Positions 35,720-44,559 of a DNA stretch of 64,000 nt are shown piece by piece. The DNA is from Succinivibrionaceae bacterium UBA3769 (GTDB lineage: Bacteria; Pseudomonadota; Gammaproteobacteria; Enterobacterales; Succinivibrionaceae). The notes beneath the pieces are model-generated. The model did not search any database, was not told the origin of the DNA, and saw nothing but the letters and a program-made list of their open reading frames with translations. The stretch's first letter is position 1. Every line of letters begins with the position of its first letter. Position numbers and translations under genes: made by a program. The DNA lies in contig DFFT01000088.1 of the NCBI GenBank assembly GCA_002372325.1, positions 1-64,000 on the forward strand. Reading direction: 5' to 3'.

Positions 35720-36808
35720 TTGAAAATATTATCTGGACTGGCCTGCCTTCTTCTTTTGGCCGGAACTGCTCTGGCAGAAGACCTGACTCCGGAGGACGAG
35801 GCTCTTCTGGCCGATCTCGCCGCAAAGCACGAGGTCTCTCTCGCCGATCTCACCAATGCCGTCACCGAGGCCAAACTGCAGAAAAAGATCCTGAGCACCA
35901 TGGACAGACCCTATGAGGCCAAGCCGTGGTATGTTTACCGCAAAAACTTCATTGTGCCCGCCCGCATTAACGAGGGCATTGATTTCTGGCTGAAAAACGA
36001 AACCATTATCGACAAGGCCGCAGAAAAATTTCAGGTAAACCCTGAAATCATTGTGGCCATTATCGGCGTGGAAACCTTTTACGGCAAGAACATGGGCTCC
36101 TTCCGGGTGCTGGATGCCCTGTACACCCTGGGCTTCAGATATCCCAAGAGAGCGGAGTACTTCAGCGGGGAATTCGCAAGATTCGTGGAGCTGGCCAATA
36201 AGCAGGGGTGGCAGTACGGCGATATCAAGGGATCCTATGCCGGAGCCATGGGCATGGGACAGTTCATGCCCACCAGCTACCTCAAATGGGGCGTGGACTT
36301 CAACAATGACGGTCATATCGACCTCTTTAAAAACAAATGGGACATTATCGGCAGCGTGGCCTATTATTTTCAGGATCACGGCTGGAAGAAAAACTGGGAG
36401 GTTACCGTTCCCACCACGGTAAAGGATGCGGACAAGGCCGCCCTCATGCTGACGGAAACCATGAAGGATACCCGCACAGCCGCGGAATTGCGGGAGCACG
36501 GTATCTTCGTGCCGGAACGCTTCAAGGACACCATGCCCATAAAGCTCCTGCGCTTTGACGAGGAGCACGGCTACAGCTGGCACCTCGCCTTCCACAATTT
36601 CCGGGTGATCACCACCTACAACCGGAGTCCTCTGTACGCCATGAGCGTCTATCAGCTGAGCCAGATGATCCGGGACGGCTACCTGAATCGCAAGAAGGCT
36701 CTGGCGGAGGGCGCCGGAAAACCGGCCAAGCCCGCGAAAGCCCCGGCTCCCGGCAAGAAAAAGGACGCCAAAAAGCCCTCCGGCGGATCGCAGCCGAAAA
36801 AGAAATAA
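35720..36808 (+). CDS. mltB: Lytic murein transglycosylase B-like (MltB/SltB)
   Basis: A 362-residue periplasmic lytic transglycosylase cutting the MurNAc-GlcNAc bond to anhydro ends. Translation appears to start at a TTG (35720) with GGGAG upstream, giving a signal peptide MKILSGLACLLLLAGTALA. The Cys in the hydrophobic core does not sit in a normal lipobox, so a soluble form is likely. The catalytic Glu lies in IIGVETFYGKNMG. GSYAGAMGMGQFMPTSYLKWG and DFNNDGHIDL follow as in MltB. The last 40 residues or so form a Lys/Pro/Ala-rich tail (KPAKPAKAPAPGKKK), which could bind anionic wall polymers. The order rodA-mltB-rlpA-dacA matches Pseudomonas. Confidence 0.9.
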   Translation: MKILSGLACLLLLAGTALAEDLTPEDEALLADLAAKHEVSLADLTNAVTEAKLQKKILSTMDRPYEAKPWYVYRKNFIVPARINEGIDFWLKNETIIDKAAEKFQVNPEIIVAIIGVETFYGKNMGSFRVLDALYTLGFRYPKRAEYFSGEFARFVELANKQGWQYGDIKGSYAGAMGMGQFMPTSYLKWGVDFNNDGHIDLFKNKWDIIGSVAYYFQDHGWKKNWEVTVPTTVKDADKAALMLTETMKDTRTAAELREHGIFVPERFKDTMPIKLLRFDEEHGYSWHLAFHNFRVITTYNRSPLYAMSVYQLSQMIRDGYLNRKKALAEGAGKPAKPAKAPAPGKKKDAKKPSGGSQPKKK

Positions 36809-36829
36809 TCCCCCGCTTTAGCCGGAAAA

Positions 36830-36879
36830 GCCCGGCCCGGGGTCTTCCGGCAGTGCCGGACTCCCGGGCCGGGATTTTT
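36830..36879 (+). terminator. Long GC-rich terminator after mltB
   Basis: CCCGGCCCGG pairs with CCGGGCCGGG, with an inner TTCCGGCA/TGCCGGA stem, followed by ATTTTTA. Confidence 0.8.
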
Positions 36880-36908
36880 ACTTGTTTTGCGCATCTCGAA
36901 GCTTGAAC

Positions 36909-37745
36909 ATGAAAACAATTATCCATTCCGCCAGCATGCTGCTTTTTGCCGCTTTATTTCTCGGCTGCAGCTCCTCATCCCATGTTCCGGTAACCGAAAC
37001 CGGAGAAAAAGCCCCCTCCGGCTGCATCTACGGCACCGGAGCCGGAAACCGCTGTCCCCAGCCCCAGAGCAGGGAGCCGGATATTGCCGGAGTCAAGGGG
37101 GCCAAAATCACCCGGGAGCCCTTCAGCAAAAGAGGCAACAAGGACTATGTGGTGTTCGGACAGAATTTTCAGGTCTGGCGCAATCTTGACAGCTACACCG
37201 AGGAGGGCCTGGCCTCCTGGTACGGGCCAGGCTTTCACGGGCAGAAAACCTCCAATGGGGAACACTACAACATGAACGGCTTTACCGCCGCCCACAAGAA
37301 CCTCCCCCTGCCCTGCTACCTTAAGGTCACCAATCTCGCCAACAACAAATCCGTCATTGTCCGGGTTAACGACCGGGGCCCCTTTCACGGAAAACGCATT
37401 CTGGATCTCTCCAAAGGAGCGGCCGCCCATATCGGCATCATAGGTCCGGGCACCGGCAAGGTACGGGTGGAGTACATTAACCCCGGCAAGATCAGCAATC
37501 AGACCAGCGAAGCGGAAATGAACGGCTTTAAGCCCTACATTCAGGTATTTGCCACCTCCTCCGCCGACAAGGCCCGGGAGATCTCCCACCAGGTCACCAG
37601 CGTTACCGGCAAAACCTCCCGGGTGGAGCAGACCGGAGACACCTATCGCGTCAAGGTGGGGCCTCTTACTGAAAAGGAGGCCGCCGCCGTTCTTGCTAAA
37701 ATAAAGGATTTGGGTTATAAGAATGCATATTTTACGGCCGGCTGA
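36909..37745 (+). CDS. rlpA: Septal-ring lytic transglycosylase lipoprotein RlpA
   Basis: A 278-residue outer-membrane lipoprotein acting on denuded glycan strands. The start at 36909 gives a signal peptide ending in the lipobox LFLGC. The double-psi beta-barrel domain has the family motifs GLASWYGPGFHGQKTSNGE, NGFTAAHKNLPLPCYLKVTN and VRVNDRGPFHGKRILDLS, given here as separate blocks. A SPOR domain that binds denuded peptidoglycan occupies the last 75 residues or so (YIQVFATSSADKAREI to GYKNAYF). It lies between mltB and dacA as expected. Confidence 0.94.
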   Translation: MKTIIHSASMLLFAALFLGCSSSSHVPVTETGEKAPSGCIYGTGAGNRCPQPQSREPDIAGVKGAKITREPFSKRGNKDYVVFGQNFQVWRNLDSYTEEGLASWYGPGFHGQKTSNGEHYNMNGFTAAHKNLPLPCYLKVTNLANNKSVIVRVNDRGPFHGKRILDLSKGAAAHIGIIGPGTGKVRVEYINPGKISNQTSEAEMNGFKPYIQVFATSSADKAREISHQVTSVTGKTSRVEQTGDTYRVKVGPLTEKEAAAVLAKIKDLGYKNAYFTAG

Positions 37746-37800
37746 AATCAAAGGATCTGTTCCCGGGACTCCGGAACAGACAAGGAACACAGGAGGTAAC

Positions 37801-39018
37801 ATGACTAAGATTATTCTGAACGCGCTTCTGCTCACGGGAGCAATCTCCGGATCTGTTCTGGCAGATACGGGCACGCAGGCTCCGGAGGAAAGCGCCCTCC
37901 CGCCTCCCTCGCCGGCTCAGAAGATCCCCGATCCGCCCCGTCCTGACGTCCGGGCCTATCTCCTGATGGACTACACCTCCGGCAGAGTGCTTCTGGGAGA
38001 GCATTTCGAGGAACGCATCGATCCGGCCTCCCTGACGAAAATGATGACCTCCTACGTTATCGGTCAGGAGCTGAAGCTGGGCCGCATTCATGCCGATGAC
38101 ATGGTGCCCATCAGCGAAAACGCCTGGGGCAAAAAGCTGGGGGATTCCTCCAAGATGTTCCTGGAGGTGGGCAAGACCGTGCCGGTGGAAATGCTGAACA
38201 AGGGCATTATCATTCAGTCCGGCAATGATGCCTGCATCGCCATGGCCGAATACATCGCCGGCAGCGAAAGCTCCTTCGCCTCCCTGATGAACGAATGGGG
38301 CAAGCGCATCGGACTCAAGGGATCCAATTTTGTGAACTCCCACGGTCTCTATAATGAAAACCATTATTCCACCGCCTATGATATGGCAGTGCTGGGCCGG
38401 GCTCTTATCAAGGATCTTCCGGAGGAATACCAGATATATTCCCAGAAGGAATTTACCTTTAACAATATCAAGCAGGTGAACAGAAATCGGCTCCTCTGGG
38501 ATAACTCCATTCATGTGGACGGCATTAAGACCGGCCATATCAGTCAGGTGGGCTACAATCTGGTAGCCTCCGCCATTAACGACAAAAACGGCATGCGGCT
38601 TATTTCCGTAGTCATCGGCGACGTTTCCGAAAAGTCCCGGGCCGCCAACTCCCTGGCCCTGCTCCGCTACGGACTCCGCTTCTACGAGCCCTACAGCCCT
38701 CTGGCCGGCGGCCAGACACTCCTGAAAAAGGAGGTGCGTCTCGGCGACGTCAGCGAGGTGCCTCTGGGCACGCTGCATGACGTGTCCTTCGCCGTGCCCC
38801 TGGAAAGCGAAAAGCGCATCAAGGCCACCTATGTCATGAAGGAATCCCCCCTCCGGGCTCCCATTGCCAAGGGACAGGTCATGGGCACCCTGACGTTTTC
38901 TCTGGACGGCAAGGCGATCTACGAGATCCCCCTGGTAGCTCTCAGTGATGTCGCCGAGGGCGGCTTCATGTCCCGGATGTGGGATCAGATGTACCTGACC
39001 GTATCCGGCTGGTTTTAA
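37801..39018 (+). CDS. dacA: D-alanyl-D-alanine carboxypeptidase (PBP5 type)
   Basis: A 405-residue periplasmic enzyme trimming the terminal D-Ala of pentapeptides. The ATG at 37801 has a perfect ribosome site (AGGAGG). The signal peptide ends VLA-DTG. Catalytic motifs are Ser77-x-x-Lys80 (PASLTKMM), Ser140-Gly-Asn (IQSGNDAC) and Lys243-Thr-Gly (GIKTGHIS). A C-terminal beta domain and the amphipathic membrane anchor SRMWDQMYLTVSGWF complete the PBP5 layout. ybeD follows after 16 bases, as in E. coli. Confidence 0.95.
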   Translation: MTKIILNALLLTGAISGSVLADTGTQAPEESALPPPSPAQKIPDPPRPDVRAYLLMDYTSGRVLLGEHFEERIDPASLTKMMTSYVIGQELKLGRIHADDMVPISENAWGKKLGDSSKMFLEVGKTVPVEMLNKGIIIQSGNDACIAMAEYIAGSESSFASLMNEWGKRIGLKGSNFVNSHGLYNENHYSTAYDMAVLGRALIKDLPEEYQIYSQKEFTFNNIKQVNRNRLLWDNSIHVDGIKTGHISQVGYNLVASAINDKNGMRLISVVIGDVSEKSRAANSLALLRYGLRFYEPYSPLAGGQTLLKKEVRLGDVSEVPLGTLHDVSFAVPLESEKRIKATYVMKESPLRAPIAKGQVMGTLTFSLDGKAIYEIPLVALSDVAEGGFMSRMWDQMYLTVSGWF

Positions 39019-39034
39019 GAGGCAGAAAAGCAAT

Positions 39035-39304
39035 ATGGCCACTACCGCATTCGGGGAAGTGCTGACATTCCCCTGCTCCGTTAAATTCCGGTTTATCGGC
39101 GTGAATTCCGCCGAGCTTCATGATAATGTCCGCGCCTTCTTTGCGGAACAGATGAAGCTTGCTCCGGAAATCATCCCCGGCAACACCAGCAAAAGCGGCA
39201 AATATCTCACCCTGAATGTCACCGTCAGGGTGCCGGACGAAGATAAGATGAATGCCGTTTACCGCGAAGGCTCCAAGGTGTCTTTGGTGCTCCACGTGCT
39301 TTGA
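39035..39304 (+). CDS. ybeD: YbeD/DUF493 family protein
   Basis: An 89-residue cytoplasmic protein of the YbeD (UPF0250/DUF493) family, with an ACT-like alpha/beta fold and no proven function. FPCSVKFRFIGVN near the N-terminus and SGKYLTLNVTVRV in the middle fit the family, and the length matches E. coli YbeD (87). In E. coli lipB and lipA follow. Here they are absent and sanA starts within a few bases, so the conserved block ends at this gene. Confidence 0.9.
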   Translation: MATTAFGEVLTFPCSVKFRFIGVNSAELHDNVRAFFAEQMKLAPEIIPGNTSKSGKYLTLNVTVRVPDEDKMNAVYREGSKVSLVLHVL

Positions 39305-39318
39305 TAACTGGTGGCGCG

Positions 39319-40263
39319 ATGTCAGTTTTTAAGAATGAATTTTCCGGATTTCTGCACATCGTGCTCTACTGCTTCGCCGTTATCGCGCTTTTTCTCTGCG
39401 TTCTTCTGCTGACCATGGTGGTGCAGATCTCCTGCATGTCCGCCTACACCTACGATCTCCACGAAATAGACACCATCCCCTACAACCGCACCGGCCTCGT
39501 GCTGGGCACCTCCAAGTACCTGGTGCACGGCGGCATCAACGGCTTCTGGACGGCCCGCATCAATGCCGCCAGCGACCTTTATCATGCCGGCAAAATCAGC
39601 TACATCGTGGTATCCGGAGACAATTCCCACCGGAACTACAACGAACCCCGGCAGATGCGGAAGGCTCTTATTGCCAAGGGGGTGCCCCGGGATCGCATCT
39701 ATCTGGACTATGCCGGCTTCAGAACCCTGGACAGCGTGGTCAGAATTCAGCGGATTTTCCGGCAGAAAAACATTACCGTCATAAGTCAGGATTTTCAGAA
39801 TGAAAGGGCCATCTACATTGCCCGCCAGCACGGCATCAATGCCGTGGGCTTCAATGCTGAGAGCAGCACTGACAATATCTTCACCACGGACATCAGGGAG
39901 TTCTTTGCCCGCATAAGGTGCGTGCTGGATCTCCATGTCTGGAACAGCAAGCCCCGGTTCCTGGGGGATGCCATTCACATCGGCGACAAGAACATCGATC
40001 CCAAGGAGGCTCAGATGCTGGAGGACAGCCAGCCCCCGCTGCCGGCGGATGACATTGCGGATCCGGAGGCCGGGGAAGAAAAAACCGAGCCGGGAACCGC
40101 GGAAGAGAAAACCGCGGGAGAACAGAACGGCAGGACAGAAGACGGCAGAGACGAATCCGAGGACAGCAAGGACAGCAATAACGGCAGCATATCAAAAAGC
40201 GCCCGCAGCGTTCCCGCGGGTGATGACGGCTTCGCCTTTATGGATCTCTTCTCCGCCCGATGA
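39319..40263 (+). CDS. sanA: SanA-like membrane protein (DUF218)
   Basis: A 314-residue inner-membrane protein of the SanA/YdcF family, implicated in envelope barrier function and vancomycin exclusion at high temperature. One N-terminal helix (about 13-38) anchors a periplasmic DUF218 domain with LVLGTSKYLVHGG, YIVVSGDNSHRNYNEP, MRKALIAKGVP and ITVISQDFQNERAIYIA. DLHVWNSKPRFLG near residue 215 is the SanA signature. Beyond that, about 80 residues form a Glu/Asp/Ser-rich low-complexity tail not found in E. coli SanA. The ATG at 39319 is preferred to the TTG at 39301 because it begins the family N-terminus. Confidence 0.85.
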   Translation: MSVFKNEFSGFLHIVLYCFAVIALFLCVLLLTMVVQISCMSAYTYDLHEIDTIPYNRTGLVLGTSKYLVHGGINGFWTARINAASDLYHAGKISYIVVSGDNSHRNYNEPRQMRKALIAKGVPRDRIYLDYAGFRTLDSVVRIQRIFRQKNITVISQDFQNERAIYIARQHGINAVGFNAESSTDNIFTTDIREFFARIRCVLDLHVWNSKPRFLGDAIHIGDKNIDPKEAQMLEDSQPPLPADDIADPEAGEEKTEPGTAEEKTAGEQNGRTEDGRDESEDSKDSNNGSISKSARSVPAGDDGFAFMDLFSAR

Positions 40264-40302
40264 ACTATAATATCCCTGCTCAGTCAAAACGAGGATTTAC
40301 CG

Positions 40303-41763
40303 ATGTATCAGTGGAAAGAATGTACCTATAACACCCCTGACCGGCAGGTGTTTTTTACCATTAAAAAGCTCACCCTGCCCGATCATTTCTATGTAACCTT
40401 CGTGGGGGCTAACGGCAGCGGCAAAACGCTGCTGGCCCGAGCTCTGGAGGGAGATCTTAAACTGCTCTTCGGCAATGCTCCCTCCGGCCTCAAAATAAGC
40501 TCCATCTCCTTCGAAAAGCAGATAAAACTGATGGAGGAGGACTTTGAAAGAAGAAACAGCGATGATCCCCGGGCTGAAACCGGCTTTACGCCCCGGGAAA
40601 TGTTTGCCGCCATCTCTGATGACACCCAGGAAATCAGCCGGCTCTGCGACATTCTGAACTTCTCCTACGCTCTGGATCGCTCCTACCATAAGCTCTCCTC
40701 CGGAGAAGGCCGAAAGACCCTGATTATTGAAGCTCTCCTGAAAAAACCGGACATCATCCTCCTGGATTCCCCCTTTGACGGTCTGGATCCCGCAGCCCGG
40801 AAGGAGCTTCAGGATCTTCTGACCCGCATCTATGATGCCGGAGCCTCCGTTATTGTTAATACCAACCGCTTTGAGGAAATTTCTCCCCGGAGCGAGTATC
40901 TGGGTCTTGTCATGAGCCGGGATCTCGCCCGCTTCGGGTACCGGGACGAAATCCTGGAGGACAGCTCGGTAAAACAGCTCACCCATTATGAAAAGCTCCC
41001 TAAGATCTGCGCTCTTCCCCGGGTGCCTCTGGACTGCCAGATCCCTCTGGATCGCTCCCGGCCTCTCATTGTCATGAAGGACGTTACCGTGGCCTACGGA
41101 GATCACGTAATATTGAACAAGCTCAGCTGGACGGTTAATCCCTATGAGCACTGGGAGATCTCCGGCCCCAACGGCTGCGGAAAATCCACCCTGCTCTCTC
41201 TGGTAACCGGAGACAATCCCCAGAGCTACTGCAACGATATCACTTTATTTGGAATTAAGAGAGGATCCGGCGAAAGCATCTGGGACATCAAGAAGCATAT
41301 CGGCTATGTCAGTCCCGCCTTTCATCTGGACTACCGGATAAGCTCCCCGGTGATTAATGTGATTCTTTCCGGCTACTTTGATTCCGTCGGACTTTATGAA
41401 CAGCCCGGGGATGAAAAGATTTCCCTGGCCCGGCAATGGCTGAGCCTCCTGGGACTCTCCGCTTATGAAAACGCCAGCTTCCGTTCCCTCTCCTTCGGGC
41501 AGCAACGGCTCCTCCTCATTGTGAGGGCGCTGGTGAAGCAGCCGCCTCTCCTGATTCTGGACGAACCCCTGCAGGGGCTGGACGGACTCGGCCGGGAGCT
41601 CGTGCGGCGTTTCGCGGAATTTCTGATGCAGAACGGGGAAACCCAGATCCTGTTCGTGTCCCATCATGAAGGAGATGCGCCCCGGGGCATCGGAAAACGG
41701 CTGATCTTCACGGATAACGGCACCCGCACCTTTGATGTGAAGATCGAGAGCGTGCCGAAGTAA
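40303..41763 (+). CDS. modF: Double ATP-binding ABC protein, ModF-like
   Basis: A 486-residue cytoplasmic protein with two fused ABC ATPase domains and no membrane part. The first has Walker A GANGSGKTLLA, signature LSSGEGRKTL and Walker B IILLDSPFDG. The second has Walker A GPNGCGKSTLL, signature LSFGQQRLLLI and Walker B LLILDEPLQG. The lengths and the SGEGRKT signature match E. coli ModF (490 residues), a protein of unknown action linked to molybdate genes by position only. No molybdate transporter is nearby here, so the name reflects family membership and not a proven role. A 13-base tandem duplication spans its stop codon. Confidence 0.85.
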   Translation: MYQWKECTYNTPDRQVFFTIKKLTLPDHFYVTFVGANGSGKTLLARALEGDLKLLFGNAPSGLKISSISFEKQIKLMEEDFERRNSDDPRAETGFTPREMFAAISDDTQEISRLCDILNFSYALDRSYHKLSSGEGRKTLIIEALLKKPDIILLDSPFDGLDPAARKELQDLLTRIYDAGASVIVNTNRFEEISPRSEYLGLVMSRDLARFGYRDEILEDSSVKQLTHYEKLPKICALPRVPLDCQIPLDRSRPLIVMKDVTVAYGDHVILNKLSWTVNPYEHWEISGPNGCGKSTLLSLVTGDNPQSYCNDITLFGIKRGSGESIWDIKKHIGYVSPAFHLDYRISSPVINVILSGYFDSVGLYEQPGDEKISLARQWLSLLGLSAYENASFRSLSFGQQRLLLIVRALVKQPPLLILDEPLQGLDGLGRELVRRFAEFLMQNGETQILFVSHHEGDAPRGIGKRLIFTDNGTRTFDVKIESVPK

Positions 41764-41779
41764 AGCGCCGAAGTAAAGC
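41754..41779 (+). repeat. 13-bp tandem duplication across the modF stop codon
   Basis: GCCGAAGTAAAGC occurs twice head to tail. Each copy contains an in-frame-type TAA; the first is the modF stop. Confidence 0.8.
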
Positions 41780-41835
41780 GCCGCAGCAGAGAACAAGGCG
41801 GGGCGGGAGCCGGTTTCCCCGCTCCTGAAAACTAA

Positions 41836-41857
41836 GCCCCGTTCCGGAGAACGGGGC
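41836..41857. terminator. Bidirectional terminator between modF and the Hsp70 operon
   Basis: GCCCCGTTC and GAACGGGGC form a nine-pair stem around CGGA. The minus-strand side is followed by TTAGTTTT, and the plus side has no T run. Confidence 0.65.
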
Positions 41858-41909
41858 CATTGTCGGGTTCGCTTTGCCCGCTGGTTAGCGAAGCGGCTAT
41901 GAAAAACTC

Positions 41910-44411
41910 TTACTCCAGGAAGCCCTGATGATTAAACATGCTTTCTCTGGGGATCAGCATTTCAATAGCTGTTACCACTTTCAAGTACATGGGATCATCA
42001 AAATTGTCAAAACCGATGTCTTTCAGCTGTTTCAGCAGAGGAGCCATCTGCTTTCCGGTGCTGAAACTGCGATAGAAGCCGCTCTCATACCAGAACTGCA
42101 GCACTTGGGCATTACGAACTCTGGCGGCTTTTTTGTTATACGCCGAAACCAGGTCTCCTCTCAGCGCCCGGAGCTCCTGAATATCCTTGGTATCCATCTC
42201 ATCGTCTCCCGGAATGCGGGTAAGATATTCTTCCTGCCACACCTCTTCTTCATCAGGATCAACCCTTTTGGTCTTAATATCCGCAAAGAAAAACTTCAAA
42301 AGCTCCCTTTCATGCTTGAGATAGTAGTTATCCGCCAGAATCAGCACCTGCCGGACATTCTGCAAAATGGCCCGGAACTCCAGTGATTTGTCCCCCTGCT
42401 GGAATCTTACTACGTCCTTGTTGCACTCTGCGAGTTTGCGCTCAATGGCTTTGGTATTTATCCCCGCATCATTCATCTCTCCAAGAAGTTCGCTGATCCG
42501 GACAGTCACCTTGGCTATTTCTCTGGCAGCGTCTTCATCGGTAAGGCGGGAGTTTATCTCAACCTTCTTTTTGACAGTGATATCCTGTACCGGAAAATAG
42601 GCCTCCAGTTCCATCATTTCCGAGGTGTCCACCTTCAGCGTAAGGTGCACGGGATCCCCCTTATTGATGTCCTTTTCGATTTCCCTGCCGCTGACCACAA
42701 TATCCGTCACATGCTCGTAGCACAGAGCCTGAGATTCGTTTCTGATGGTAAAGTCAGCCTGATAAATAGGAATGGTCAGGTTATCATCGGTATTTGCGAT
42801 AATGTACCGGGGCGCCTTGCGATCATCATTTCTGCCCGCCGCCGGCAGCGGGTTGTTTTTCTCCAGCCCGGAAAACGGCGCGATAAGATTATTTATGCCG
42901 CTCCCGCCGGCAAACTCGTACGGATTCAGATAGCTGTAGCAGATATTGAAGGGCAGCACGGCGCTGGCTACCTTGGTGCCGTTTATTACGGTAATGGAAT
43001 CCGGATAAACCCGCACCCGGCCGCCGTTCCTGTCGAAGCCGGTAACGGTGTAGGTATTGGCGCGATCCTTCACCATGAAGATCTCCGCCACGCTGCCCTC
43101 GGCATCCACGGAGATTTTGCCGGATGACCAGGCGCCGTCCCCCCGGGTGAGTTCAATCTCAAAGCCCTCGGGCACCGCGGAAACCGGTTTTACTGCTATC
43201 CATTCGGATTCATCAACGCTCATGCTCTCATAGGTGATTTCCAGCTTAACGGCATCCCTGAGATCCTGCTCCGAAACCTCTGCGGTCGCCTCGATATTCT
43301 GGGCATAAAGAGCGGCGCCGGCAGCCACTGCGGTCATGGGATCCACTGAGCAGTCCAGATTGGGGCTGATCTGTTCCCGGAGCTTGTCCCGCACCAGAGG
43401 GCAGAAGGTAGGGCCGCCCACCAGAATGATTTTGGTGAGGAGCTCCTTTTTGATCTTGTTTCTTTCCAAAAGGTTTTTGCACATGTCCACTGCTTTCTGA
43501 TAGAGATCGTCCATGGCCGCAAAAACCTGCTCCCGGGTAAAGACGCCGTCAATAACCATATCCTCGCCGGAATCATCGCAGCCGATATCGCCGAGATCCG
43601 TGAGAAGCTCGCAGCTGTCCTTTGCGGAAAGCTCCTTTCTGATCTTTTCGGCATAGATCTTTAGAGAGTCCTTAAGAATGCTCTTTTTGGCCCCGTCCCG
43701 GAGAATATCACCGAGGTCGTAATTTTCTTGAAGGTGCGGGATTATCACCTTTTCCACCACGGCATAGTCCAGATCCTTGCCCCCCAGGTAGCTGTCGCCC
43801 TCGGTGTCAAAAATCTGCAGAATGCCCTCGCTGGCATGCACCAGAGCCGTATCGAAGGTGCCGCCGCCGAAGTCAAACACCATCCAGACGCCGTCCTTAA
43901 CGTCAGCAGACAGGCCGTAGGCAAAGGAGGCGGCCAAAGGCTCCTGCAAAAGCTCGCAGTGCTTAAAGCCGGCCAGTTCCGCAGCCTTTACGGTAGCCGC
44001 TTTCTGATTTACGGTAAACTTGGCCGGCACGGTGATGACGATATCGGAAATGTTTTCGGGAACAAAGGTTTTAAGCTTTTTGAGCACCTCCGCGGAAAGC
44101 TCCTCGGCAGAAAAGGAACGCTTCATATAGGAGCTCTCATAGGCGGTGTCGCTGCCCATGCCCCGCTTGAATTCCACAAAGGCATTGCTCTTCCCGGACT
44201 TCCAGGACATGACAGCGGTTTTCTTCTCAGACTGGTAGTCATTAAGAGCCTGCACCCCGACTCTTACGGTTTTGTTTCTGGAGAAGGACACGCAGGACGG
44301 CATGACGCTTTCCTTGGTGTCTGTTATAAAAATCTTCGGATTGTTGTCTGAAATGGTGGCGATAGAGGAATTGGTAGTTCCCAGATCGATACCGTACTTG
44401 ATTTTTGGCAT
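41910..44411 (-). CDS. Divergent Hsp70-family ATPase
   Basis: An 833-residue Hsp70 relative. The nucleotide-binding domain (about 1-385) is intact: phosphate-1 GIDLGTTNSS, phosphate-2 FDFGGGTFDTAL (Asp180), the connecting ITVPAKFTVNQKAATVKAAELAGF region, and the adenosine motif VGGPTFCPLVRDKL. After it comes an unusual beta-rich insert of about 130 residues before a substrate-binding-like sandwich (IPIYQADFTIRNE, VHLTLKVDTSEMMELEAYFP). A long helical C-terminal part of about 250 residues follows. There is no DnaK C-terminal EEV tail. It is the last gene of a three-gene minus-strand operon with a GrpE-like and an NPFR-motif protein. A stem and seven Ts precede its ATG, which may lower its expression relative to the upstream genes. 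The substrate is unknown. Confidence 0.85.
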   Translation of the reverse strand: MPKIKYGIDLGTTNSSIATISDNNPKIFITDTKESVMPSCVSFSRNKTVRVGVQALNDYQSEKKTAVMSWKSGKSNAFVEFKRGMGSDTAYESSYMKRSFSAEELSAEVLKKLKTFVPENISDIVITVPAKFTVNQKAATVKAAELAGFKHCELLQEPLAASFAYGLSADVKDGVWMVFDFGGGTFDTALVHASEGILQIFDTEGDSYLGGKDLDYAVVEKVIIPHLQENYDLGDILRDGAKKSILKDSLKIYAEKIRKELSAKDSCELLTDLGDIGCDDSGEDMVIDGVFTREQVFAAMDDLYQKAVDMCKNLLERNKIKKELLTKIILVGGPTFCPLVRDKLREQISPNLDCSVDPMTAVAAGAALYAQNIEATAEVSEQDLRDAVKLEITYESMSVDESEWIAVKPVSAVPEGFEIELTRGDGAWSSGKISVDAEGSVAEIFMVKDRANTYTVTGFDRNGGRVRVYPDSITVINGTKVASAVLPFNICYSYLNPYEFAGGSGINNLIAPFSGLEKNNPLPAAGRNDDRKAPRYIIANTDDNLTIPIYQADFTIRNESQALCYEHVTDIVVSGREIEKDINKGDPVHLTLKVDTSEMMELEAYFPVQDITVKKKVEINSRLTDEDAAREIAKVTVRISELLGEMNDAGINTKAIERKLAECNKDVVRFQQGDKSLEFRAILQNVRQVLILADNYYLKHERELLKFFFADIKTKRVDPDEEEVWQEEYLTRIPGDDEMDTKDIQELRALRGDLVSAYNKKAARVRNAQVLQFWYESGFYRSFSTGKQMAPLLKQLKDIGFDNFDDPMYLKVVTAIEMLIPRESMFNHQGFLE

Positions 44412-44423
44412 ATGAATTCCCGT

Positions 44424-44540
44424 TAAAAAAAGCGCTGCCCCTTCCTGAAAACAGCGTTAAACCCCCGGCCGCTCAAACTGCCGGTCATTTTGTAAAAAAA
44501 CATAGCTGAAAACAGCATTTAGGCTGAAAGCAGCATTAAA
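44424..44540 (-). promoter_or_regulatory. Iterated repeats and terminator-like hairpin before the Hsp70 gene
   Basis: Within the 148-base gap the motif CTGAAAACAGCRTTWAAC recurs at 44445-44462, 44506-44520 (shortened) and 44524-44540, with a partial fourth copy after it. On the minus strand the copy nearest the gene forms a CGCTG/CAGCG stem followed by seven Ts (44425-44431), an attenuator-like arrangement about 13 bases before the ATG. Confidence 0.5.
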
Positions 44541-44559
44541 CTGCGTTAAACAGGGTCTC

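Noticed and set aside
35720..35780. MltB-like protein as a lipoprotein
   Set aside because: The only early Cys is preceded by GLA inside the hydrophobic core, not a normal lipobox, and a good signal peptidase I site (ALA) follows.
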